A stretch of 64,000 nucleotides of DNA, taken from contig RCSZ01000010.1 in assembly GCA_014898425.1 (NCBI GenBank), forward strand, positions 496,001-560,000, given 5' to 3'. Both the position numbers and the translations under genes were made by a program. Positions 22,519 through 33,584 of this stretch are shown here, piece by piece. This stretch comes from Botryotinia globosa. Lineage: Eukaryota > Ascomycota > Leotiomycetes > Helotiales > Sclerotiniaceae. The notes under the pieces were generated by a model. That model was not told the origin of the DNA, searched no databases, and saw nothing but the letters and a program-made list of their open reading frames with translations. Position 1 is the stretch's first letter. Each line of letters opens with the position of its first letter.

Positions 22519-24051
22519 TTTCAGCGAGAGAGTATTATAAATTAGTTGATGAGTATTCAATTATTTCGATTTTTGGCAGATAACTGAGAGTTTATGAAGA
22601 GGAAGAGGAGAGAAAGATGAGAGAAGATTTCCCCCTCATCCCCCTCACCCCCCTCATATTAATGAAGTCATGGCGTGTGGTTCAGCGACGCCTTCAAAAG
22701 TCGGTCATCTATTTGGATGCGGGGAATAAGAAACGATATGCTCCATTGATAGACTTGCATGGCGGCAATATAGCAGATTGCGGAAGGCGTATTATTGGAC
22801 ATGATTGTAGCTATTAAATGCAGCAGAATTCCTCAGCTGGAGTGTAAAATGTGCTGGCACGTCTAAAGGATACGAAGGTCGATCACAATATGGGGATAGC
22901 TTCAATTTCAGAGACTTATTAGGACAAGCAGATCACACAAACGGCCTGAGATACCTACTTAGCACGTCTCAAGCGACGAGAATCTTTTGATGCCTTAGGC
23001 ACCACGGCTAATCGAATCATACCGAGCCGGGTACGGCTCGAGCCTGGCTCCCTGGGTAGCTGCAGCCGTCCAAATCAGTCAAGCCGCTCGGATCGGCGAG
23101 CTGTAACCTTTACCAGTCGAAGTCACACTTATTGTATTTTATCTAACCTTTTGTATCTCCCTACTTCTCACCCTCTTTCTCACTCCCAATATTCGATTCG
23201 ACGGGTTTGATTTTCCTGTCCACATTCCTGTCTGTCCACAGTAACCTAGCACGGTTAAATATTCATTCAGCTCACGCCAGTATGTGGAAAACCCTTAGAA
23301 ATCAACAGCCTGCCAAGTCAGTGGCTGTTGTGTTGTCAAGACATGTTCCTAAACTTCGAATTCTCCATTCATGGGAGGTGAGCATGTAATCAAAAGGAAG
23401 TTCAAAGTTACCCAAGCTTCCGCGCTTACAAGACCGTTTGGTACAGTGAAGGACATGATACACAGATGTCTTTTAAATTTGCTTTACCGGATGTCATCAG
23501 GTTACATGCTGAAGCTGATTGGTGTGTGTTTACAGCTTGCACATCGGGGTAGAGTGGCTGCCTATCGATTCTTCGCAGGACATGAGTGTCATCTTTGGTG
23601 ACTGGACGCGGCCCTCATTATTCCCTTTGTAGAAGGTTTGGCAATATGTTTTGATTCACTTGCACGCCAAAGTTGTCTCTCTGGATCTTTCATTGCCATT
23701 CTTTTTTCGTCCCCTCGAATTGATTTTCACGAGAATGATTTATCCCTGTGAGAATCGAGGACTTGAACATTCGAGTCTTGAAAATTGCTTTATTGTCCAT
23801 TAGTACGGTCTTGAATCTTTGATGTTGAAAATAAAACAACGCCATTTGTTTCGCGCACCAAGGTGGTGGGTTCTTGTCTACCCCAATCACGCATGTGCGA
23901 CTATGGTAGATATAAAGAAAGCATCATCATGATCATGACAAATCACATCTCATGACCATTTGTTGAATGCTTGAATACTCTTGAACAATACATATGTCCG
24001 CCATAGTCTCAAAAGTATCTATTTTTGGGCCAGGTACTAGATTAGTTCGAC
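22519..24051. other. Shared divergent region between the FluG-type and phytochrome genes
   Basis: About 1.5 kb with no supported gene; short ORFs at 23207-23601 show no domain. Contains a perfect GC-rich hairpin at 23023-23040 in a local GC-rich patch (23000-23110). The phytochrome leader and FluG-type promoter must lie here. Confidence 0.6.
23023..23040. promoter_or_regulatory. Perfect 7-bp stem, 4-base loop inverted repeat
   Basis: CGAGCCG-GGTA-CGGCTCG, within a GC-rich island of an otherwise AT-rich divergent promoter. It could be a dimeric factor site or RNA hairpin; role unknown. Confidence 0.4.
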
Positions 24052-27000
24052 ATGACTTACCAACCTTCGCCTGTCATAGTCAATGGCTCAGGAAGCATTG
24101 ACATCATTAGAAATGGGCAGGAGCGTGCAGATGGATCACTTCGAATTGAGAGGGTGTTTCCAATCCGTATTGAAACAGAGTCAGGTAGAGATTGGCCCTC
24201 TAAGTCTCCGTTAGAACATTGACTAACGACGAACATAGTCCTTGATACGAAGCCCAATGACTATGGTGTTGCGAAAACTCATGAAGTGCCATATAATACA
24301 GCTTCGGCAAGTGTTCCGGTTGAAGTACTTGAGACTGAAGGTGGCATTAGCCAAAGGCACCCAAATGTAGTTTTGGCAGAATCCTGCCAGCCATCATCGC
24401 AGTCTCAACGCACTTTCATCACAACGTCAACCCATCATTTAATCTCTGACAGTAAACCCACGCCCAACTATGCTATCAACGAGATTGTTCGTCGTTGTGA
24501 AGACGAACCCATTCAAATTCCTGGATCCATTCAAACCTTTGGAGCATTATTAGCTCTTGAAGAAATGGACGATGGCCGGTTCTTGGTCCGGATTGCAAGT
24601 GAGAACGCAGAAAGTATCATCGGCCGCAAGCCTGAAGATCTTTTCGCACTACCATGCTTCACTCAATTGCTAAATCCAGTATACGAATTGGACTTTAGAG
24701 CCAGAATTGAATCCAGAAAGCTCTGGCATCAAAAAGAACATCTTAAAGCATATCCAGATATTTTTACCACAATGCTGGAGTCAACTCCGTATATCCCTAT
24801 GTATTGTGCTTTACACTTCCGTGAGGATGTGGGCTTGTTCATATGCGAGTTTGAGGCGAAGAATGATTTGATGACTGACGTCCCTCCGGAGAACTGGAAT
24901 CTGCCTGGAGAACAGGTCAATATCATTGATAACCAAGCTACAGAGGAGGAGCGAATTGTATCGACCACAAAATATAGTGAGCCGTTTCGCACAATACAGA
25001 GGACCAAGAACAGGCTCGGCGAGATGGAAATGTTTCATCTCGGCTGTGAGGTTCAGGAGCAGCTTAACTCAGCCACCTCCATAGCATCTCTACTCGACAT
25101 AGTTGTTGGTCTTGTCTTTGATCTGACCGGATTTCACAGGGTCATGGCTTATCAATTTGACGAAGATGACGCAGGGTTGGTTAGAGCAGAGTATATTGAC
25201 GAGAGAGCATCGTTGGATCTCTACCGTGGCCTCAAGTTTCCGAATACCGACATACCAATTCAGGCTCGGCAGCTTTATGCACTCAACAAGATAAGATTAC
25301 TTTATGATCGAACGGAAAAGACTGCTAGACTTATGTCTTCAACCGAAAAATATAATCCTAAAAATCTTAACCTTTCATCAGCATACTTAAGGGCCATGTC
25401 ACCCGTTCACATCAAATATCTGACAAACATGGGTGTACGGGCTTCATTCTCCATCTCTTTGATTGTAGAAGGTCGATTATGGGGTTTAATATCATGTCAT
25501 GATTATGGCCTAGAAGGAAAGAGGGTTTCGTTCCCAATGAGGGAGCTCTGCCGAAGTTTAGGAGATTGTACAAGCAACAACATTGAGAAATTAACCTACC
25601 TCTCTCGAATACAAGCACGACGACATCTCGGAAAAGCACCTCCTAAAACTTCGCCATCGCAATATGTTGCTGCTTCATCCAGAGATTTATTGCAAATGTT
25701 TGAAGCGGATTTTGGGTTCTTAGCCATTAAGGACGAGGCAAGAACAATTGGACGTTTGTATGCCTACAACGAAAGTATTTCTCTACTTCAGTATATTCGC
25801 AAGAAGTCGCATACGTCTGTCTTCTACACTCAGAATATCTCTGCGGACTGTACAGATATCATGTTTCCTGCGCATTTTGTTTTGATCTCAGGATTCCTGG
25901 TGATTCCATTGTCTCTGTCAGGATCAGACTTTTTGGTATTTTTTCGTAAGGGTCAGCTAAAAGAGGTCAAGTGGGCTGGAAATCCAAACGAGAAAATATA
26001 CAAGCCTGGTACAGAGTATCTCGAGCCAAGGGCAAGTTTCAAGAGGTGGAGTCAGCATGTCATAGGCACTAGTCGCGAATGGACACGAGAACAAGGTTGG
26101 TTTATCCCAAAGCTTTATTTATGGTGTCTAATATAGAGTCTCTCAGTTGAGTCTGCAGGTGTTCTAAGTGCATTGTATGGAAGATTTATTGAGGTCTGGA
26201 GACAAAAAGAGGCTATTGTGCAACAAAACCGAATGACGCGATTGTTGATTCGACAAGCTGGGGCTGAAGGTACGCATTCAAAACATGGAAGCCGTTGTGT
26301 AATACTAATTTCTATAAGTTCGAAACCCTTTGAATGCTATAATTGGTTATCTCGAAATAGCACTCGAAGAAGTTCTCGACGACCAAGCCCGTCTGCATCT
26401 AGAGAAGTCTTTAGGTGCATCAAGATCTCTTATCTTTGTTGTGAATGACCTTCTCAGCTTGACAGAGGCGGAAGGAGAAGATCCTGAAATGTCGCATGAT
26501 AATGTTGTTTTGACAGAAATGATGAACGATGTCATCCATGATTTTGGTGATGAGTGTCAAAAGAAGCGTCTCAATGTCAGGTTCGCCGAAAGTACTGACA
26601 TTCCTCCCGTGGTAAAATGTGATGGCGTGCGTTTGAGACAGATGATTACTAATTTACTTTCAAATACTGTGAAGCATTCAATTGCTGGCGATGTGGTTGT
26701 TGGATTGAAAAATGTTGAATCTGATGATGATAAGACTCGAGTCGAGATGTTCTTTACTGACAATGGTTCTGGATTCACTGAGTAAGCTTCCACTCATGAA
26801 ATGCATAGTTCTCAATTTCTCTTGTCACGAGATACTAATTCCGTACCTCCCTAGGCCAGAACTCGACGGTATATTCCAAGACTTCGAGAAAGTTCTCGAC
26901 GACGATGACGATGTAGACGAACCACCATGTCTCAGCGGAGAAAAATCCTCCATCGGCCTCGGTCTCGCTGTCGCAGCACGATTCGTCCGACTCAACGACG

Positions 27001-27993
27001 GCAAAATAGTAATTAACACCGAACCTGGACACGGAACCACCGTCACAGTTTCAATCCCATTCCGCAAACCCGAGAGTGGACATCACTTCACTGCCAGAGC
27101 AACACAAGAAGATGCTCCCGCTCCCTCTATCAGTACCAAGACTCCGGATTCCGAAAACGGCCTCCAATGCGACACCCCCGAAAGATTCCAAGTCCCTCCT
27201 TCCACCCCCTTCAAAGACCCCTTCCTCACCTCCACAACCGAAATCATCGAATCCCCCACATCAATCCCCACACCCAGCACCTACCCGCACTCCTCTCCCT
27301 CCCCCTCTCCCTCTCAATCCCTCTCCGCCAAATCCGTAACCACCAATCCCGATTACCAACTGCAATATCCCTTCCCCATCATGGATTTGCCTCCCCAACC
27401 CGAGATCCGCAATCTCAATGTCCTCGTCGCGGAAGATAATCCGCTGAATAGTCGACTTTTGGAAGAGCGGCTCAGGAAAAGAGGACATGTGGTTACGGTG
27501 AAGATTAATGGGCAAGCGTGTGCGGAGGCGGTGATGGCCACACCAGATGGTTTTGATATTGTTTTGATGGATATACAGGTACGTCTCCTCCCCTATACTT
27601 TCATTCCATGCCATCCCTTCTATTCTATCCTTCCCCCTTCCCCTTAAACGACCCTAACTCCCTACCCCACAGATGCCCATCCTCAACGGCTTCTCCTCCA
27701 CAACCCTCATCCGCTCCTTCCTAAGCAGCACTCTCCCCCTCCCCCCCACCTCCCCCCGCGCATCACTCTACGGCCGACTCCCCATCATCGCCGTCTCGGC
27801 TTCTCTCGAAGAATCAAAAAGAGATGAGTATATCGACCGTGGTTTTGACGGCTGGATCCTCAAACCAATTGATTTTCGAATGTTGGAGGAGTTGCTGTCG
27901 AGTGTGGAGGATGAGGGGAGGAGAGAGGCGTTGCTGTATGGGAGAGAGGGGGTGAAGTGGAGAAAAGGGGGGTGGCTGAGATTGAGGGGGTGA
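24052..27993 (+). CDS. Fungal phytochrome, hybrid histidine kinase lacking the H-box histidine
   Basis: Six exons: 24052-24184, 24239-26095, 26147-26269, 26319-26781, 26855-27578, 27673-27993; 1206 aa. Order is PAS-GAF-PHY-kinase-receiver. Cys131 in RRCEDEPIQIPGSIQ is where bacterial and fungal phytochromes attach biliverdin. GAF has FPNTDIPIQAR (Asp382) and SPVHIKYL (His435). The PHY tongue shows RKGQLKEVKWAGNP. In the kinase the dimerisation helix reads QAGAEVRNPLNAIIGYLE, where the family has an AHEVRTPLNAI-type motif, so the phospho-accepting His is Ala703. The N box (NLLSNTVKHS, Asn about 820), G1 (DNGSGF) and G2 (GLGLAVAA) are present. The receiver is intact: VAEDNP, LMDIQMP (Asp1098), LKPI (Lys1164). 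The red-light sensor half thus looks functional while autophosphorylation is doubtful. A long Ser/Pro linker precedes the receiver. An upstream exon cannot be excluded. Confidence 0.95.
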
Positions 27994-28602
27994 GATTGAG
28001 AGGGTGCGCAAGTGATGGATTGGATTGAATTGGGGTAGGGTTAGTAATGAATTTTGACGTTTGGATTTGGGTATGTAGTTGCGCAACAGAATCATGATAG
28101 CTAAGGGGGTTTGGCGAAGAAACTTGTTTCTCTGAGCCGTGTGCAAGCACTGGCAAAAATGATCTCTTTCGTTTTTCTTTCTGTTCTTTTTGTTCTTCTT
28201 TTCTTTTCCCTTTCTTCTCCATCTCTTTCTCTTTCCTATGCACTCTCCGATACTGCTTAACATTATGGGTGATAATATGAATAAGGAACGTATTGGCAAT
28301 CTCGAGTCGAGATATAAAAATATCATTAAACACAATCTTCAACTATGAGATCTGAACATAATGTCCTGCGATATGATGGGTCGGAACCGATTGTAACTTG
28401 CACAGTGCCTATATCAGATAAAACAAATTTTCATGAATCTTCCTCTCTCTTCTGATTTAAATAGTATAATAAAAACAACCAATTAACCAAAATCTATGCA
28501 GTATCAAACAGCAAGCACATTCCCATTGCTCCAGTTCCATTCCATCGCTTAACGCCTCTCCGCATTCATCGGTTCAAAATTCAAAGCCCAAAACAAGCCC
28601 AC
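27994..28602. other. Convergent 3' spacer
   Basis: About 600 bases between the phytochrome and FAT1-type stops, with a pyrimidine-rich tract (28165-28230). Minus-strand ORFs of 160-173 codons cover it, but they lack any domain and run into the antisense of the receiver domain. Confidence 0.5.
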
Positions 28603-30601
28603 CTAAAGTTTGACCTTCCCCCCATTCAATTCATCCCACTCCTTCTCACCAAATTTCACATATTCATCCCCTCTCAACCACCACATCTGATCCCCACTCT
28701 CTTCGATCGCCTTCGGATCGACTCCCTGTTTCCTGATCACATGTTTAACCATTTTCACCGTGCCCGTAATCTCCATTTCCTCTCCCTCTTTCTTAACTCT
28801 CAAAAACACCGGTACTGCATAACTCGGCAGTGATTTTTTCGCGTGGACTGCCAAATCCTTCATGATACTCGGACTGTGATCTTTTAGAATAACAGCTGCG
28901 CAACCCACTCGTCCATCATGATGGGGTAGGGAAACTCCATAGACATTTGCCTCCTGAATAGCCGGATGACTAGATAATGCTTCTGCGACTTCGTTGGTTG
29001 ATACATTTTCCGATTTCCAACGGAATGTATCACCGATTCGATCATTGAAGAAGACATTTTCACCATTTTCCCACGTCATGATATCGCCTGTTCGAAACCA
29101 TGCATCGCCCTTTTCAAAAACGTTTCGTAATACTTTACTATCGGAGGCGCTTTCATTGTTAAAATACCCTTGATACCCTGCACTTATATCGGCAGGATCA
29201 AGCTTGTACAGCATTTCTCCTGGAGTTCCATAAGGTACTTTGTTGCAAAATCCGGTACTTTTCGATCGATAGGGCTGTTCCGTTTCAACGTCCAATTCGA
29301 CCACAGCCCATCCTCTCCTCAATACGAGCCAGTAAATAAATCCGTTACGACCTACTGCGCCCCTGCTAAATTCGTTGTTAGAATAATTCCAGCCAGCCCC
29401 TGCACCTTCAGTAGCGGAGTAAAATTCGGCGATAGTTTTGATATCGAATCGTTCCTTGAATTTGTTCCATACATCGGGTCTTAGGCCATTTCCAAACGCC
29501 ATTCTAACGTTGTTTTTCTTATCTAGATTTTCGCCTGTCACGGGATCGTATTGGGGAGGTGCGGATAGGAGGTAGCGACAGACTTCGCCGACATATTGAA
29601 TAACATTCGCGTTTGATTCTCGAACTTCCTTCCAAAATGTTTTTGTGGAAAATTTTCTGCCGATACATATTGTTGCGCCCATGTTCAAAGCTGCCAAGAC
29701 AGCAAGAACACTAGCAGCCGAATGGTACATAGGCATACACTACGGGAATTAGCATTTCAAAATACAAAATGAAGAGGTAGACGCACAGTATATAAGACAT
29801 CGGGTCGTTTGTATCCACTCCATTTCGGCATGATAGTCGATCCAAAGTTTGCCTTCCCCCAAGCCAGGACTGCGGGTTTTGGTAAACCTGTTGTACCACT
29901 GGTGTATATCAACATTCCGATCATTGACTTTGTTTGCTTGGATCTAGTAGAATCCGGCTCTCTAACACCTTCAGTGGAAATGATCGTAGCCTCTACATCA
30001 GGAGTGAGAATTTGAAAAGAGATATCCGGAAGCTCATCCCGAACTTCCTGCGTCAGTTTCTCTTCCACCATTGGATCCACGATACATAACCTTGCAGTGG
30101 AGACTTTGACACAGTGGGATAATGCTTTGCCCGTCAAGTTGTAGTTGATGAAGGCTGGTTTGGCACCTATACTCCACAATCCAAACCACAAAAAGAAGTA
30201 ATTGTCTGAATTGGTGAAATCCATAGCAACAATCTCCTCCGGCTTAACATTGTGGGTGGTTTTCAGCCATGTTCCATATTTCAAGACTATATCGTACGTT
30301 TCCTTGAATGTCCATTTCCTGCCTTCGAAGATAATAAATGTGTCGTTCGCGAGTTTTCCTTTCGCATGCTCTTCGAGTATATAAAACATGTTGAGACGAT
30401 CATCTTTTTCTCTGTTACTGGTAAAGGAGTGTGCTTTTAATGCAGCACCCAATAATTGATAATCGTAGCTCAAAGAAAGCTTCGCATTGGCGTATGCCAA
30501 ACCAGCCAAAGCTGCTGGAGCTGCTAAAGCCAGTGGGACTATTGAATTGTTAGTATTTCGAACTCATTGAGTGGATGGAGCGATGTGAACTGACTTGGCA
30601 T
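28603..30601 (-). CDS. FAT1: Very-long-chain acyl-CoA synthetase / fatty acid transport protein (FAT1/FATP family)
   Basis: Three exons on the minus strand: 30601-30595 (only 7 coding bases, ATGCCAA), 30538-29787, 29739-28603; 631 aa. Splicing yields MPIPLALAAPAALAGLAYA, a hydrophobic N-terminal anchor typical of the family. The AMP-binding motif YTSGTTGLPK lies at about 213-222, followed by YTCMPMYHSAASV. The FATP/VLACS signature is clear: GDAWFRTGDIM, then FFNDRIGDTFRWKSENVSTNEV. The enzyme activates long or very long fatty acids with ATP and CoA and can couple this to uptake, at lipid droplets, ER or peroxisomes. The C-terminus VKL resembles but does not match the usual peroxisomal SKL-type signal. 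First intron: GTCAGT..TACTAAC..AATAG. Confidence 0.95.
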
Positions 30602-31757
30602 TGTAATAACAATGGAGTAAAAGTATTTCCAGCTGTCAGAAGAACACTGGTAGAGCTTCGTAAAAAAAATACGGTATCCGGTAGTCAATTAACTTTTGAA
30701 TGCTATATTCAAGAAACAGTCCAGCTTTCCAGTCAGGAGGATGGCGCAGCAATGCTGTCAAAATTGATTGCCTAGATGAGAGATTCGATGGTCATGTAGT
30801 TATAAAATTCCAGATCCTTTGAATCTAAAGAATGGATTCAGTGCGAAAAGAGGATTTGAATGGAGAAAGAGACGACGGCAAGGAAGATATGTGAGCCAGA
30901 TTGTACCTTACAAACTTACCGTACATATATTAATATGGGTGAAGTCTGGGTAATATGCATGTCCAGGTGTGTATTACATCTCGCCGTGGGACCCTTTTGG
31001 GGAGTTTCACTCCTCACATGGTATGTATGCCTCGGCACGGAGAACGGCTTCCTCGCACAGTATGGCTGATTCTGAGGCATTGTACTCGGAATGTAATAAC
31101 GAATAAGCTGCAGATGATGCGAAAGCGGTTCCATATCCGACGATAATGTTCAGTGCAGAGTCAGGATTTAAGGTTCATTGCACAGTCTTTCCCTCTTACT
31201 CACGAATCATAGCACAAATTGGCAATTTATGCGATTCATGTGGAGTTCACAGACAAACACCTTCTCTGTTCTCTCAATTCGTTTGTGTATGGCCGCGCTC
31301 TTCGTGTATGGATATCTCGACGGTGGATTCACTGATTGATTCCATGTATGTATTTGGTTGTGTAATTTGGTTGGATGAATTCAAACCTGATCAATTAACG
31401 GTTTTTTGGGGGATCTTCGGATCTTTTCCCCAATGAAGTTTGATATATGACGGAAACTGCCTTGAAAATTACTATACTAGAGTAGTACGGTAGTAGGCAG
31501 GTATTTAGTGTGAATATCACGTGAAGTGTCTACTGGTCTCCGCTATCGGGCTCGAGCTACCACGGAAGCATCGGCTCAGCCTTGTCATTCTCATTCAGCC
31601 TCGTCCATCCATTTCATTTCATTTCATTTCATAGCAGCCTTCTTCTCGCTAAAACTTGCTTGTCGCAGATAGCGGCGCATCTTTCCAGGATATCAATCCA
31701 TACATACCTACCTACCTGGGTACCTACTTATCAACAAATGGACTTCCAAACTTCATA
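30602..31757. other. Divergent intergenic region between FAT1-type and PIG-S genes
   Basis: About 1.15 kb with no supported gene; short ORFs on both strands. Contains an ATTTC pentamer run at 31610-31633 and a TACC/TACCTACCTGGGTACC stretch near 31700-31725. Confidence 0.55.
31610..31633 (+). repeat. ATTTC pentamer run
   Basis: About four and a half copies of CATTT in the PIG-S leader. Confidence 0.8.
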
Positions 31758-33427
31758 ATGTCAATATCAACAAATGAACCTGCATCCTCAGGTCTGACAG
31801 AAATTGTAGATGAAGATGTGAAAATCTCTAATGATGATAAATCACCAGAAAATGCTGTGACAGCAGTAAAGAAAAGAAAGGAACCACCTCCTGAGAAGCC
31901 CGAAAATGCTCGCATGCGAATCCAAGTTCTAGTTTCATTCTGGGCTATTATATTGTTACTCGGTGTGCCAATATGGTGGAGGACGACTACAATCTATAGA
32001 GCGCCGTTACCTTTGGATCAGATGACAGATTGGGCCGAAGGAAGAGTATGTCAATATCATATACATAGGGAGCTTCAACTAATTGAAGAATGTAGGCATG
32101 TCGACCAGTATTTCCACTCACAATCTCAATAGAAGCCGAATCATTACAAGAGAATGAAGCTCAAAATCTTCTGCGAACTACACAACATGCTTTAGATGAT
32201 TTAAATGATTTCTCCGCCCATCATCTACGATTGCAGCTTTCCCCGCCGAACAATACTTCCGCGACTGCAAATGGGTTCTCATATGGGGGCATGGGAGAGG
32301 ATGTTGCTTTGACTATTAAACTTTTACCCGGAGCAGCATCATCGGCGAATTTACAAGCATATGCGCCCATCTTAGATATATACTATCCTCCAAATCAGAT
32401 CCCTTCGAGTTCGTCATCATCATCTTCTTTAGCGACGTATATTGCGAATACGTTGAGGGGTGTGTTTGCCGAAGAACAAGCCATGATTGCATATCTACTT
32501 TCTACCAGTTCTGCCCCACCAGAGAGAAGTCCAAAAGCGTTGGCGCCAGAAGTGGCAGATACTCTAGCCAAATGGACAACGCGTTCATTGAAATACTCTG
32601 GGACTTATCATTTGACATTTTCCCTCTTTACTCCAACTGCCACCCCCTCATCTTGGGATATTGAAGCTGCACTAGAAGAGCACATGAAACCATTACTTGA
32701 TAGCTTTACCTCAATCAGCAATTTCACAATCGATACTCAAGTCCAACTTTACGCTACCCCGGGTGTTAGCGGAAATGTCCTACGAAAAGAGGACCTAAGC
32801 GGCTTCATCAATGCCGCAGAATGGCCTTTAAGTCCTAGTATTGGCGGCGCGCCAACCATCAATTTCATTCTCTATGCAGGCGATATGGAAGTCGAAGGTG
32901 GTGGAAAGAGCTGGTTGATCCCGCAATGGGGTGGCGTAGTAATCCAATCTGACATCTCAGATTTACGCCCCGCGATGCTTACTTTCTCAACTCAACTAAT
33001 GTCCCTAATGGGTGCCCCCGAAACCGGGTCTCTTCCTCTACGCCTAATGACACTAGTGCGCGTGCGCAGCGCAGGCCTTCTTCTGAAAGCAAGCGGGACA
33101 CTGGGAAGTCTAGCGCGATTGACTAACGCGCTTCCCTCAATCAGCATACCGGAATCCGTGCAAGATGGCGTCTACACAACTATCGAACATTTGAGGAAAG
33201 CATGTGATGGATTAGGAGGCAATGATGGATTGGTTCATGCACGTATCGCGGAAGAGGCAGCAGAAAAAGCATTTTTCGAAAAGAGTATGGTGGGCCAAGT
33301 GTATTTCCCGGATGAACATAAAGTCGCGGTTTACATGCCATTGTTGGGACCCGTGGGTGTACCGCTGGTCATGAATGTGCTGAAGGAGATTAAAGCATGG
33401 AGAAAGAGGAGTAGAATGGCTAGCTAG
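31758..33427 (+). CDS. GPI17: GPI transamidase subunit PIG-S (Gpi17)
   Basis: Two exons: 31758-32045 and 32096-33427 (50 nt intron, GTATGT..AATGTAG); 539 aa. I start at the ATG at 31758; an in-frame codon further up belongs to the leader. After an acidic, polar N-terminus there is one membrane helix (LVSFWAIILLLGVPIWW) followed by TTTIYRAPLPL, a strong PIG-S signature, and CRPVFPLTISIE across the splice. The lumenal domain runs to a second hydrophobic region near the C-terminus, YMPLLGPVGVPLVMNVLKEI. PIG-S works in the ER with PIG-K/Gpi8, GAA1, PIG-T and PIG-U to attach GPI anchors to proteins. Its 3' end is only 157 bases from that of the convergent WD-repeat gene. Confidence 0.93.
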
Positions 33428-33584
33428 CTCATTGGCATTTATAATAGTTGCCTAGTCGCCTTTTAGATTAATGATGTAATGAATTCGTAAAGAATCTTTT
33501 TTCCTTTTTATATCTATTTTGTATCGTATCGTATCATGCTATGCTATACTATCTTCCCCGCCCATCAATTCCGATCTCGAACTT

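Noticed and set aside
23207..23601. Two ORFs of 60-76 codons in the FluG/phytochrome spacer
   Set aside because: No domain, no convincing splice continuation to the phytochrome start; could be leader uORFs but unsupported.
27814..28342. Minus-strand ORFs of 160-173 codons
   Set aside because: Overlap the antisense of the phytochrome receiver and a pyrimidine-rich 3' spacer; low-complexity Lys/Glu/Pro composition.
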